Shown here in pieces: positions 1-7,884 of a stretch of 35,359 bases of DNA. Source of the DNA: a virus; IMG/VR virus record IMGVR_UViG_3300003332_000009, positions 1 to 35,359 of that record. One strand, written 5' to 3'. How positions within the stretch are numbered: position 1 is the stretch's first letter; each line of letters opens with the position of its first letter. The translations under genes and the position numbers were made by a program. Under the pieces are notes generated by a model. That model did not search any database. It saw nothing but the letters and a program-made list of their open reading frames with translations, and had not been told where the DNA came from.

Positions 1-1
1 C

Positions 2-250
2 ACCGGAGCGGACCTCACCAGAGCGAACCTCACCAGAGCGAACCTCACCAGAGCGGACCTCACCGGAGCGGACCTCTACGGAGCGGACCTCTACGGAGCG
101 AACCTAACCGGAGCGGACCTCTACGGAGCGAACCTCACCAGAGCGGACCTCTACGGAGCGGACCTCACCAGAGCGGACCTTACTAGAGCGAACCTCACCA
201 GAGCGGACCTCACCGGAGCGAACCTCACCAGAGCGGACCTCACCGGAGCG
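2..250 (+). repeat. 15-bp tandem coding repeat, left part
   Basis: Sixteen full 15-base units (8-247) plus partial units at both sides. The unit is gcg-[g/a]ac-ctc-[a/t]ac or acc-[a/g]ga, giving A-D/N-L-T/Y-R/G. Apart from rare changes (cta near 109, ctt-act near 179-184) the units are identical at the DNA level, even at silent sites, which points to recent expansion or homogenisation. The same array continues at 34916-35359. Confidence 0.97.
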
Positions 251-625
251 AATATAGATATATACGGTAAGCATTTCAAAAGGATTTACGCGTACCACAG
301 TAATTGCCCGGAAGAAGGCGATTTTATAGCCTGGAAAAAAGTTTACGAAAATGGAAATGATATAATCTTAAAATTGCTCGTTACCGGTGCTAGAGTTTCT
401 CCTTTATCTGGCAGGAAATGCCGAACAAATGAAGTCAAAGTGCTGGCCGCGTTTAAAGGCAGAAAGGAGCGTAAAACCGGTGTATTCACTTCTGGTTATA
501 ACGCAAATTTTGAATACAGGATAGGCGAAACAATTACAACGCCTGATTTTGATCCCAATCCATTGGTTGAATGTTCCGCTGGTATTCATTTTTTCATAAC
601 TCGGCAAGAGGCTGAAGACTGGTAG
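2..625 (+). CDS. Pentapeptide-repeat protein with DUF5758-like C-terminal domain (3' part, start lies at 34841)
   Basis: The frame is open from base 2, has no start in the window and ends at the TAG at 623-625. It begins inside a pentapeptide array (16 complete A[D/N]L[T/Y][R/G] units, then ANIDIYG). A globular C-terminal domain of about 120 residues follows, with landmarks [26 protein letters not shown] and [18 protein letters not shown]. These match the DUF5758 domain that often follows phage pentapeptide repeats (family recalled, not searched). The array should form a right-handed quadrilateral beta-helix; its partner is unknown. The gene at 34841 runs off the other end in the same kind of array. 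A one-base overlap of the ends restores one frame of about 380 codons. It is the last gene of the rightward early block. Confidence 0.85.
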   Translation, partial: TGADLTRANLTRANLTRADLTGADLYGADLYGANLTGADLYGANLTRADLYGADLTRADLTRANLTRADLTGANLTRADLTGANIDIYGKHFKRIYAYHSNCPEEGDFIAWKKVYENGNDIILKLLVTGARVSPLSGRKCRTNEVKVLAAFKGRKERKTGVFTSGYNANFEYRIGETITTPDFDPNPLVECSAGIHFFITRQEAEDW

Positions 626-707
626 TAGTATAAATACATGAGTAAGCGACTTGTTGCAATTGGAATCAGCAGGAAAGGCAGACCATTCATAATCGAAACG
701 GTAAAAG

Positions 708-977
708 ATGAAATGCACAAATTGTCCGGTAAAAAACTTTGTCAATGCGGGGCTATACTGCCGGAATTGCGAGGACAAACCAGCGCCAACGACAAAAAAC
801 GGGATCGCATACCTACTATCAAGATACGGCGGAGCGGCGATCATATCAGCTGAAGTTGAAGCGCCTGCCGGCCTTGAATATGAAATGTCGGCAGTAGAAT
901 TGATGCGGAAATGTAAGATTAAATTTGAACCGAACATTGAGAAAGAAATTGCAGAACTTATTTTAAGTGGGGAATGA
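708..977 (+). CDS. Small Cys-pair (zinc-ribbon-like) hypothetical protein
   Basis: 89 residues. The start is fixed by an in-frame TAA at 702-704 just before ATG 708. The N-terminus has two Cys pairs, CTNC (residues 3-6) and CRNC (18-21), spaced like a small zinc ribbon. The rest is helical and acidic (VELMRKCKIKFEPNIEKEIAELILSGE). The stop overlaps the ATG of the next gene (ATGATG), so the two are translationally coupled. Function is not recognised; small metal-binding proteins like this are common in phage accessory regions. An overlapping frame at 638-853 is less likely to be real. Confidence 0.6.
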   Translation: MKCTNCPVKNFVNAGLYCRNCEDKPAPTTKNGIAYLLSRYGGAAIISAEVEAPAGLEYEMSAVELMRKCKIKFEPNIEKEIAELILSGE

Positions 978-1159
978 TGGAAAAGAAGTGTGGAAACTGT
1001 AAGTTCTGGAAAAAATTAACATCTGGCAGTCCCGGCAGAAACCACGGAAAATGTAGGTACCTTGATGATGTGGAGTTACCCGCGTGGGCCGAAGGTGAAT
1101 ACTTTATCCTTGAAGGTAGAGGGGGAAAATGCCGTGTATTTGAACAGAAAGGGGAATGA
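974..1159 (+). CDS. Small Cys-rich protein (CxxC...C...C)
   Basis: 61 residues starting MMEKK at tandem ATGs (974 or 977) that overlap the previous stop. Cysteines appear as CGNCKFW, GKCRY and GKCRVFE, a four-Cys arrangement seen in small phage metal-binding proteins. No catalytic motif is visible. The TGA at 1157-1159 overlaps the next start, continuing a chain of overlapping small genes. Function unknown. Confidence 0.7.
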   Translation: MMEKKCGNCKFWKKLTSGSPGRNHGKCRYLDDVELPAWAEGEYFILEGRGGKCRVFEQKGE

Positions 1160-1242
1160 TGAAATTGATCATTAATCTAGCAATGTATATCGCTTTCATC
1201 GCTTTTATGATATGGTGGGAATGGTATTTTAACCAGGGGTGA
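1156..1242 (+). CDS. Tiny single-span membrane protein
   Basis: 28 residues, MMKLIINLAMYIAFIAFM followed by IWWEWYFNQG. Nearly the whole chain is one hydrophobic segment, so it is predicted to sit in the inner membrane. Start support is good: ATGATG overlaps the preceding TGA and a GGGG Shine-Dalgarno lies just upstream at 1151-1154. The stop at 1240-1242 is immediately followed by the next ATG at 1244. It may act as a small membrane or host-interaction peptide; no family is recognised. Confidence 0.6.
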   Translation: MMKLIINLAMYIAFIAFMIWWEWYFNQG

Positions 1243-1243
1243 T

Positions 1244-1483
1244 ATGAAAACAGCAGAGGAAAGAGCAAAAGAATTACTTGATAAATCCAAATTCAGCACG
1301 TCAGGAGATAGGCGGGTTGCCAAAGCTCTTATCATAATGGCAATGCGTGATCAAGACAAAATCACCCGCCATGCCAGCGCTGATGCAGTGTTGGAAGGCA
1401 CAGCATTTGAGAAGGACTGTTCACAGTTTGACAACGGAATCAGGGCGGCCTATCGAGCAATCATGAACACAGAGGTACTATGA
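1244..1483 (+). CDS. Hypothetical helical protein
   Basis: 79 residues, starting MKTAEERAKELLDKSKF. A strong AGGGGTGAT ribosome site precedes ATG 1244. The composition is soluble and mostly helical (ADAVLEGTAFEKDCSQ, GIRAAYRAIMN). The stop overlaps the ATG of the glycosyltransferase-like gene by four bases, so both are probably co-translated. No family recognised. Confidence 0.65.
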   Translation: MKTAEERAKELLDKSKFSTSGDRRVAKALIIMAMRDQDKITRHASADAVLEGTAFEKDCSQFDNGIRAAYRAIMNTEVL

Positions 1484-2118
1484 TTAAAATCGGACTAGGA
1501 TTGCCTTCAGCAGGTGAGGAAAATTGCAAGAAATCAACGACACTATGCCTGATGAGACTACATACGGCAATCGTGCAGAAATATGGGAGTTGCGCTATCC
1601 TGGATGCAAGAGATAAAATCGAATCGGCCAGGAATACAATTGTTGATATGGCGCTGGAACAGGACTTAACACATATCCTATTTATTGATCTGGACATGAC
1701 CTTCCCGTCCAACACAGCAGAGGTTTTGATTGACGCCGACCGGGATATAATCGGGTGCAATGCGGCAAAAAAACAAACCAGTGAACCTGTTATCTATCGG
1801 AACCTTGCCGGAGAACCGCTAAACTATATCGATAACGATATCGAAGAGGTCGAGTATTGCGGAACCGGCGTGTTGTTGGTAAAAAACGATGTATTCCGGA
1901 CTATGAAATGGCCATGGTTTTGTGTTGTCCCGCATCCCGAAAAACGTGTTATAATCGGTGAGGACTTAATGTTTACCAGGTACGCAAGGAAAAAATACGG
2001 GTACCAGTTATTTTGTCATTTGAGGCTGTCAATGGAAATTGGTCATATCGGGGAAAAAATATTGACGCTTGAGCCGTATATTCGAAAACAGATCAAAGAG
2101 AGGGCAGGGCGACTATGA
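1480..2118 (+). CDS. GT-A-type glycosyltransferase-like protein
   Basis: 212 residues. Features of a GT-A fold are visible: an N-terminal GLGLPSAGEENCKKST strand/loop, a DxD-type metal/nucleotide-sugar motif in ILFIDLDMTFP (D70, D72), a CGTGVLLVKNDVF acceptor-side segment and an ED (E161, D162) before MFTRYARKKYGY. A late His lies in MEIGHIG (H189). Phage proteins of this type are usually annotated as glycosyltransferase family 2; the substrate (DNA base, virion or surface glycan) cannot be told. It overlaps the preceding gene by 4 bp and is followed directly by a methyltransferase remnant. Family is fairly secure, substrate unknown. Confidence 0.8.
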   Translation: MIKIGLGLPSAGEENCKKSTTLCLMRLHTAIVQKYGSCAILDARDKIESARNTIVDMALEQDLTHILFIDLDMTFPSNTAEVLIDADRDIIGCNAAKKQTSEPVIYRNLAGEPLNYIDNDIEEVEYCGTGVLLVKNDVFRTMKWPWFCVVPHPEKRVIIGEDLMFTRYARKKYGYQLFCHLRLSMEIGHIGEKILTLEPYIRKQIKERAGRL

Positions 2119-2397
2119 GATTGTATCAGCGGGGAGATGTTCGGGCATGATAAACACTTTACATCGTCCATAAAATCAATTATACTATTATTAGAAAAAG
2201 ACGGACTATTCGTGATGAGTTGCGCCACCATAGGCAGACAGGAACACGGAACAAACCCGGCAGACTCACCGCATACAACCGATTATTACCGGAATATTAC
2301 AGAGGACGATTTTAATTCAATACCCGAATTCGGTAGGATGGTGGGAAGGTTTATCACAGCCGAAACTGATCTTTATTATTTTGGGATAAAATTATGA
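2119..2397 (+). pseudogene. C-terminal fragment of a class I SAM methyltransferase
   Basis: The frame from 2119 (first ATG 2137) encodes EMFGHDKHFTSSIKSIILLL, then LFVMSCATIGRQEHGTN and a DYYRNITEDDF segment. This resembles the C-terminal half of phage and bacterial class I methyltransferases (pattern E-F/L-x-H, GG/DGL-VMTCA-GR-EHGT, YYRNxT). The SAM-binding N-terminal half is missing: upstream DNA is the glycosyltransferase gene. In the frame one base off, DYEIVSA lies just before GEMFGHD, so a single missing G in the GGGG run at 2131-2134 would explain the break. Even then that frame is closed by TGA at 2063-2065. Either it is a decayed gene, or a short product starts at ATG 2137 (86 residues). 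Confidence 0.6.
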
Positions 2398-2855
2398 AAA
2401 CCGACCACCACCAAAACATTACAACAGCAGAACATTTAAGGATGGAGAATTGGGTGTTATCAAAAAAACAAAAGGAAACCATGAAAGAGTGTACACTGCA
2501 AGAAGCCGTCGAGCTTTGCATGGAGAACGGCGGGACTTTCCATAAAGATACAACGCAAGCCGCTATCTATTATTATAATAACGCCGGCGCGGTGTGCGAA
2601 GTATGTAACCCGTCAGTAAAATTTAAACTAATGACGGCAGATTTTAATCATACATGGATTTACGAACCCCCAAAAAAATCAGCGTTTCAGGAGTGGGAAT
2701 CACACAACACGTTTTTAACAGAAACAGGCGCAGAGTACCAAGCAGCGAAACAAGGAAGAAAAGAAGGCTGGAACGCTGCTCTAGATGAGGTGCTAAGTAC
2801 GCAATTTCACAAAGAAGAACGATATACCCAAATCAAAGCACTCAAAGAGGTTTAA
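2394..2855 (+). CDS. Hypothetical protein
   Basis: 153 residues from ATG 2394, which overlaps the previous stop. A second start at 2481 (MKECTLQEAVELCMENGG) has a better ribosome site (AGGAAACC) and may be the true one, giving about 124 residues. The sequence contains a TWIYEPPKKSAFQEWE segment and a helical C-terminus (YQAAKQGRKEGWNAALDEVL), a pattern common in small phage early proteins. Function unrecognised. Confidence 0.6.
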   Translation: MKTDHHQNITTAEHLRMENWVLSKKQKETMKECTLQEAVELCMENGGTFHKDTTQAAIYYYNNAGAVCEVCNPSVKFKLMTADFNHTWIYEPPKKSAFQEWESHNTFLTETGAEYQAAKQGRKEGWNAALDEVLSTQFHKEERYTQIKALKEV

Positions 2856-3164
2856 ATGGTTTCATTCAATATAGACTCATACGGCGGTAAAATCCGCGTG
2901 AATTTCGGGCAGGACATAAGCGCCGGCACAGCCTTCAGCATGACAATCATGCCTGAGAAAGGTGATGAACAGACATTGACTCCGACACTCGGGACCAGTG
3001 ATGTTGATGTTGGGGACGAATCCTATCTGGCAAATTGCTACGTTGAGTACACGATCACAGATGGCCTTTTTGACGTATCCGGGATATGGCGCAAGAAAGC
3101 AGTTGCCACAGTTGGTGGGGTGGATATTGGGACTCAGTACTCTAATTTCCGTGTGACAGAATGA
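2856..3164 (+). CDS. Small beta-sandwich protein, possible virion protein
   Basis: 102 residues with alternating polar and hydrophobic strands and many Gly, Asp and Thr (IDSYGGKIRVNFGQ, TDGLFDVSGIWRKKAV). This is the texture of an Ig-like or baseplate/fibre accessory domain. It starts at ATG 2856 directly after the TAA of the previous gene, just upstream of the packaging genes. A virion role is inferred from fold texture and position only. Confidence 0.6.
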   Translation: MVSFNIDSYGGKIRVNFGQDISAGTAFSMTIMPEKGDEQTLTPTLGTSDVDVGDESYLANCYVEYTITDGLFDVSGIWRKKAVATVGGVDIGTQYSNFRVTE

Positions 3165-3222
3165 TAGTCAGAAGACGATGGAGAAACCGCACTAAACGAT
3201 TGAATTTTAAAAAGGACACAAA

Positions 3223-3351
3223 ATGCCAGCAGGAGATAAGACAGGACCAAAGGGCAAAGGACCAAAAACAGGTAGAGGACTTGGCAAGGCAATCGGGAAT
3301 AAATCCGGCCAGGCAGTAAAGAAGCCGGTTAAACGAGGACAGCGAAAGTGA
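3223..3351 (+). CDS. Small basic GDxTGPxGxGPxTGRG protein
   Basis: 42 residues beginning MPAGDKTGPKGKGPKTGRG, followed by a Lys/Arg-rich tail. The start motif is the hallmark of DUF5320-like small proteins. AAAGGA lies upstream of ATG 3223. The basic, unstructured chain suggests nucleic-acid or acidic-partner binding. The stop overlaps a GTG start for the next gene (GTGA). An overlapping frame from 3161 is open but lacks this motif. Confidence 0.7.
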   Translation: MPAGDKTGPKGKGPKTGRGLGKAIGNKSGQAVKKPVKRGQRK

Positions 3352-3506
3352 AAGAGCCAATACTGAAGACTAGAGACTTCATCATCGCCGAAAGTCCGTT
3401 CGATAAAAATATTTACTGGATTCAGCGCAACGATGGAGAGGGAACAGAGTTTTCAGCGGAGCAGCTTAACGAATTACTTGAGATATTCTTTGAGGAGGTG
3501 ATGTAA
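3348..3506 (+). CDS. Small acidic hypothetical protein before the terminase
   Basis: 52 residues with a GTG start overlapping the previous TGA. Sequence landmarks are LKTRDFIIAESPFDKNIYWI and EQLNELLEIFFEEVM, an acidic helical C-terminus. The TAA at 3504-3506 overlaps the ATG of the small terminase gene (TAATG), so the two are coupled. The GAGGAGGTG at the gene end also serves as the terminase ribosome site. Function unknown. Confidence 0.65.
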   Translation: MKEPILKTRDFIIAESPFDKNIYWIQRNDGEGTEFSAEQLNELLEIFFEEVM

Positions 3507-4087
3507 TGGCGGCCTTAAAAAATAAAAAGCACGAAAGGTTCTGCCGCGAATACGTAATCGACCACAACGGAACACAGGCAGCAATACGGGCAAAGTACAG
3601 CAAGAAGACAGCAAACGAGCAAGCAGGCAGACTGTTAGTGAATGTTAGTATATGCGAAAGAATAAAAGAACTAGACGACAAGAAGACAGACGAATTAGAA
3701 ATTACTCAGGAAAGAATCCTCAAGGAATACGCCAAACTAGCTTTCACCAACTCTGATGACCTAATGCTTTACACTGATGAATATATCATGTCGGAGCCAG
3801 AGACAACGGACGAAGAAACCGGAGAGCTGATCCCGGCACAATTCAAAAAGGTGAGCAAGGCATATTTAAAACCGCATGATGACCTCACCGAGATTCAGAA
3901 AGGAGTAATTCAAGAGATCAGGGAAACGCAAACAGGTGTGGCGATTAAACTCTATGACAAGAAATCAGCCCTTGACTCCCTGGCAAAGATTAAAGGAATG
4001 TTCGTGGATAAGCACGAGGTATCAGGCACAGACGGCCAGCCAATACAAACGATAACGAGGGTTATAGTTGATCCAAAAGGCGAGTAA
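3506..4087 (+). CDS. terS: Terminase small subunit
   Basis: 193 residues. The N-terminus KKHERFCREYVIDHNGTQAA followed by IRAKYSKKTANEQAGRLL is the HTH of the Terminase_2 family, which recognises the pac or cos site. The middle region carries the typical QERILKEYAKLAFTN segment, and a C-terminal part (KLYDKKSALDSLAKIKGMF) resembles the oligomerisation end of PBSX-type small subunits. GAGGAGG precedes the ATG. It sits directly upstream of the large subunit, as expected for a packaging motor. Confidence 0.93.
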   Translation: MAALKNKKHERFCREYVIDHNGTQAAIRAKYSKKTANEQAGRLLVNVSICERIKELDDKKTDELEITQERILKEYAKLAFTNSDDLMLYTDEYIMSEPETTDEETGELIPAQFKKVSKAYLKPHDDLTEIQKGVIQEIRETQTGVAIKLYDKKSALDSLAKIKGMFVDKHEVSGTDGQPIQTITRVIVDPKGE

Positions 4088-4140
4088 AATGCCAAAAAGC
4101 CAGAAATAGCAAAATCTTGGTATATTGAAATCATTAACTA

Positions 4141-5343
4141 ATGAACCTGAAGATTAAAACCCCACGGTGGGCAAAGCCGTTTTTACATCCGGCCAGGTAT
4201 AAAGGAGTACACGGCGGTAGGGGTAGCGGCAAGTCAACATTTTTTGCTGGTGAAGTGGTTCTTGATGCGTACCAGGGTAAAAATATAGTATGCGTCAGGG
4301 AAATACAACGTACACTGGCCCAATCAGCCAAAAAACTGATAGAAACGAAGATTGAAGAGTACGGGATGGGCAAGGCTTTTGATATACAGAGGGACCAAAT
4401 AAAAGGCCCACACGGAAATCTTATAATATTTAACGGGCTTAGAGATCATAACGCTGAATCAATCAAATCACTCGAAGGGTATGACATAGCATGGATTGAA
4501 GAAGCCCAAAGTATGAGCCAACGATCACTTGATTTATTAAGGCCGACAATCAGAAAGGAATGTTCTGAAATATGGGCAAGCTGGAATCCAAGATTCGAGA
4601 CAGACCCGATAGATGTATTGTTGAGAGGTGAGAACCCTCCTCCAGATGCGACAGTGGTAGAATGTAACTATTCAGATAATAAATGGTTCCCCGACGTACT
4701 CAAAAAAGAGTTGGAATATGATAAACGAAGAGACCCGGAGAAGTACGCTCATGTCTGGCTGGGCGGATATCTTAGAAATTCAGAGGCAAGAGTTTTTAGA
4801 AATTGGACTATTGAAGAGTTTAATACTCCCTCCGATGCTTCCTTTAGATTGGGCGCTGACTGGGGATTTTCAGTCGACCCTACAGTCCTTACAAGATGTT
4901 ATATTGAAGGGCGAAAGCTATTTATCGATTATGAAGCATATGAGGTAGGCTGTGAGATTGAAAACATACCGTTACTTTTTCAGACTATACCAGAGTCAGA
5001 AAAATGGCCTATCGTTGCTGACAACAATCGGCCCGATACTATTGACTACATGCAAAGACACGGATTCCCGAAAATCTACGGAGCTGCTAAAGGGAAAGGA
5101 AGTATCGAGGACGGAATCGAATGGCTGAAGAACTATGATATAATCGTACATCCCCGGTGCAAGCACACAATCGACGAATTGACAATGTACAGTTATAAGG
5201 TTGACAAAGATACCGGAAAAGTACTACCAGTGTTAAAAGACAAAGACAATCATGTTATAGACTCGCTCAGGTATGCCAACGAAGGATACCGGAGAGCAAG
5301 GCACACTGAAGCACAACCAATCGAATTTGATTCAGAGTGGTAA
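4141..5343 (+). CDS. terL: Terminase large subunit (PBSX type)
   Basis: 400 residues. ATPase domain: Walker A GGRGSGKST (25-33), Walker B with catalytic Glu in DIAWIEEA (115-122), and ASWNP (146-150). RNase H-like nuclease: first Asp in GADWGF (D240), second in IVADNN (D293), third in HVIDSLRYA (D374). It therefore cuts and pumps DNA at the portal. A TAA at 4135-4137 forces the start at ATG 4141 or later. Almost no Shine-Dalgarno is visible, which suggests low expression or coupling through the 53-base gap after terS. Length fits the family. Confidence 0.96.
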   Translation: MNLKIKTPRWAKPFLHPARYKGVHGGRGSGKSTFFAGEVVLDAYQGKNIVCVREIQRTLAQSAKKLIETKIEEYGMGKAFDIQRDQIKGPHGNLIIFNGLRDHNAESIKSLEGYDIAWIEEAQSMSQRSLDLLRPTIRKECSEIWASWNPRFETDPIDVLLRGENPPPDATVVECNYSDNKWFPDVLKKELEYDKRRDPEKYAHVWLGGYLRNSEARVFRNWTIEEFNTPSDASFRLGADWGFSVDPTVLTRCYIEGRKLFIDYEAYEVGCEIENIPLLFQTIPESEKWPIVADNNRPDTIDYMQRHGFPKIYGAAKGKGSIEDGIEWLKNYDIIVHPRCKHTIDELTMYSYKVDKDTGKVLPVLKDKDNHVIDSLRYANEGYRRARHTEAQPIEFDSEW

Positions 5344-5346
5344 ACC

Positions 5347-5559
5347 ATGGCTAAAGACAGAAGTAAGAACGGGAAAAAGGGAATCGGCAGAAGTAAGCGC
5401 AAGTCCGCATGCTTGAGGTACGCAAATTCTGAGCGTTGGAAGATAAACAAGGTACGCCGAATTGTCAAACACATGCTAAAATTCCCGAATTACTTACCGT
5501 TCAATTTGTCGCAGGAAATTAGTGACAAGGTGGCGATAGAGATGAAAAAAGCATCGTAA
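5347..5559 (+). CDS. Small very basic hypothetical protein
   Basis: 70 residues, starting MAKDRSKNGKKGIGRSKRKS, followed by an IVKHMLKFPNYLPFNLSQEI segment. Strongly positive, so possibly DNA- or RNA-binding. It begins four bases after the terL stop and ends 22 bases before the portal start, so it belongs to the packaging operon. No family recognised. Confidence 0.6.
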   Translation: MAKDRSKNGKKGIGRSKRKSACLRYANSERWKINKVRRIVKHMLKFPNYLPFNLSQEISDKVAIEMKKAS

Positions 5560-5581
5560 ACAACCAAAGCCAAGGAAGGCA

Positions 5582-7786
5582 ATGGACGATATTATAAATG
5601 AAGACTTTGCAAAAGCGCTGAAACGGTGGGAGATATGCGAGAAGGCGGAGCGTGAGAACCGGGAGCTATCCGTCAAAGACCGCCTGTTTCTAGCTGCAGA
5701 GGGCGGAATGTGGGGCGATGAAGATGAAGAGAAACGCAAGGATAGACCCCGCTTTCAAATTGACAGAATCAGCCCGGCAAAAGATCAGATAGTCGGCAAC
5801 CAGCTGCAAGAAGTTATAGGCCCATCAGTATCACCTGGTGTTGGAGGTGACGAAGAGACAGCAGAGATATTCGAAGGGGTTATCCGTCGCATTGAAAATG
5901 AGTCCAATGCTAACGATATCTACGATCATAGTTTTGATGAAACCGTGACCGGTGGTTACGGTGGTTGGAGAATCCTGACCCGCAAAGACGGAGACAATCC
6001 ATTCGAAGAGAATCAAACTCCCTACCTGAAGAAAATCGATAGTGCGGATACAAGTCTGTATTTTGGGCCAGAGTCTGAGAACTATGACAAGTCAGACGCC
6101 CCGGACGCGTTCCTGGTGACCTATATGGTCATGGAGACATTCAGGGAAAAATACCCGCAAGCAACGATCACAGATTTTTCCGACACAATTTATCAATCAT
6201 CCACATGGTTTGACGGAGATAAGATAAGGATTGCAGAATATTGGCGTAAAGTCCCCTGCACAGTCCGATATGGCAAAATGTCAGACGGTAGCACATTAAA
6301 CCTGGATGAAGAGCAAGCAGCGCTGGACGAATTAGCGCTCAGGGGAATAGTAGTAGTTGAGGAAAAAGAAGCCAAATCCCACAAAATCGAAATGCGGATC
6401 ATGAACGGTGCTGAATTTCTGACAGAGCCTCAACCATGGGCTGGTAAATATATCCCGCTGGTACCTCAGTTTGGCAAACAGGCGATAGTTGACGGCAAGC
6501 GGTTTGTTTGGGGACTGGTCCGAAAGGCCAGAGACCCACAAGAAGTTTACAATTACGCGGTGTCAAGCAATGTTGAAGCTGCAGCCATGGTTCCAAAAGA
6601 TCCATTTTGGGAAACACCGGCGATGCGGTCAGGCCATGAAGCCGATAGAAAAGAATTCAATACCAGGAACATCCCGTTTCAGCTTTATAACTCTGACCCG
6701 GGTCATCCTGGGCCACCTTCCAGGTCAGGCGCACCATCTGTCCAACAGGCGTTAATCCAGCAGCAACAAACAGCGAGTCAGGACATTTATGCTACCACTG
6801 GTATCTATCCGCCTGCTATGGGCAACGGACCCGAGCTTAAAAGCGGGGTGGCTATTAACCGTGAGACAGAAAAAGGCGATAGGGGTTCTTTTATCTTTCA
6901 GCGGAATCTCCGGCGCTCAATCCAATACACATACACAATCCTGATTGATCTAATTCCCAGGGTAATGGATACCGAGCGAGTGGAGAAGATCGAGTTTCAA
7001 GACGGCACAACTGAAGATGCTGAAATAAACAAGGTTGTAATCGACACAGACACAGGGGAAAAAGTCATTATCAACAACCTGTCTGCCGGCAAGTACATTG
7101 CAAGAGCTAAGTCAGGCGCTTCATTTATGACCAAAAAAGCCGAAACGGTTGAGCAGCTGAAAGAACTGGCCAATGGCTCCGATGTTATCCAGAGGCTTGG
7201 AATGGATATTGTAGTCAAGAACATGGAGCTCAACGAAGGCGACGAACTCCACAAGCGGCTCAGAAAGGAGATGATAAATCAAGGCGTGGTTGATCCGACT
7301 GATAAGGAGAAAGAAGAAATGGGTATTGGCCAGCCAGCTCCACCTGATCCAATGCAAGAGGAACTGATTAAGAATCTGGCAGCTCAGACCGATGAATCAA
7401 ACATGAAAGTTGAAGCGATGATGGCGGATATCCAGAAACGGGACGCTGAGACTCAGAAACTGATAATGGACACGAACAAATCAGCCATGGACGCTTTCGC
7501 CACGATGACGGATGCGTTAATCAAGAAAGTCGGTGCAGGTGTTCCTCTCGATGAAAATGACGTTGATATGGCCGACGGTCAATCAGCATTGGTACAGGAA
7601 TCTCAGGTCGATGTAATGGAAAACCAAGAGGTGGCCGGCTCTCTGCCTATGAACGCAAAGCAGCCACAAGGTCAGATTCAACCAGGTACTGAGATACCGC
7701 CACAAATTGACATGCCGGTACAGGACCCAACTGGACCGATTGGTCCGCAACCAGGAGTAGATATACCAGCAGGATTTGAGGAATAA
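5582..7786 (+). CDS. Portal protein (P22 gp1-like)
   Basis: 734 residues, close to P22 gp1 (725). Family landmarks include RPRFQIDRISPAKDQIVGNQ near residue 60 (wing start), the DETVTGGYGGWRILTR segment near 120, and the stem/crown part with IYPPAMGNGPELKSGVAINR. The C-terminal third is helical and Gln/Asp/Pro-rich, like the barrel region of P22-type portals. It forms the dodecameric ring at one capsid vertex that docks terminase and later the gp4/gp10-like neck. Upstream AAGGAAGGC is the ribosome site. Confidence 0.93.
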   Translation: MDDIINEDFAKALKRWEICEKAERENRELSVKDRLFLAAEGGMWGDEDEEKRKDRPRFQIDRISPAKDQIVGNQLQEVIGPSVSPGVGGDEETAEIFEGVIRRIENESNANDIYDHSFDETVTGGYGGWRILTRKDGDNPFEENQTPYLKKIDSADTSLYFGPESENYDKSDAPDAFLVTYMVMETFREKYPQATITDFSDTIYQSSTWFDGDKIRIAEYWRKVPCTVRYGKMSDGSTLNLDEEQAALDELALRGIVVVEEKEAKSHKIEMRIMNGAEFLTEPQPWAGKYIPLVPQFGKQAIVDGKRFVWGLVRKARDPQEVYNYAVSSNVEAAAMVPKDPFWETPAMRSGHEADRKEFNTRNIPFQLYNSDPGHPGPPSRSGAPSVQQALIQQQQTASQDIYATTGIYPPAMGNGPELKSGVAINRETEKGDRGSFIFQRNLRRSIQYTYTILIDLIPRVMDTERVEKIEFQDGTTEDAEINKVVIDTDTGEKVIINNLSAGKYIARAKSGASFMTKKAETVEQLKELANGSDVIQRLGMDIVVKNMELNEGDELHKRLRKEMINQGVVDPTDKEKEEMGIGQPAPPDPMQEELIKNLAAQTDESNMKVEAMMADIQKRDAETQKLIMDTNKSAMDAFATMTDALIKKVGAGVPLDENDVDMADGQSALVQESQVDVMENQEVAGSLPMNAKQPQGQIQPGTEIPPQIDMPVQDPTGPIGPQPGVDIPAGFEE

Positions 7787-7796
7787 TAAAAAACGC

Positions 7797-7832
7797 TTGA
7801 CCAAATAATATAATCTATTTAACAATAGATTA
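7797..7832 (+). promoter_or_regulatory. Candidate promoter overlapped by a 9-bp inverted repeat
   Basis: TTGACC at 7797-7802 is followed after 18 bases by AACAAT (7821-7826). A perfect inverted repeat, taatctatt (7811-7819), loop taac, aatagatta (7824-7832), covers the candidate -10. A 12-bp palindrome cggattaatccg lies further down at 7854-7865, before the scaffold start. The inverted repeat could be an operator or an mRNA hairpin. It may give scaffold and coat extra transcription beyond read-through. Confidence 0.4.
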
Positions 7833-7884
7833 AGCCAACGGGAGGCACTTACCCGGATTAATCCGCTTTTAGGAGCGTGCGAAC

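Noticed and set aside
2-250. CRISPR-like repeat array
   Set aside because: Units are contiguous 15-mers without spacers and encode pentapeptides in frame.
104-298. Antisense frame across the repeat array (GEVRS repeats)
   Set aside because: It is the mirror of the 15-bp repeat; any frame without stops in one unit is open through the array.
638-853. 71-residue frame overlapping the 708-977 gene
   Set aside because: No ribosome site, overlaps a frame with clear Cys pairs and coupled neighbours; coding texture is weaker.
404-937. Long antisense frame of 177 codons
   Set aside because: Lies opposite the DUF5758-like domain and the Cys-pair gene, which have clear motifs; no ribosome site or family features.
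3161-3319. 52-residue basic frame starting at an ATGA overlap
   Set aside because: It overlaps the 3223 gene, which carries a recognisable GDxTGPxGxGP motif and a ribosome site.
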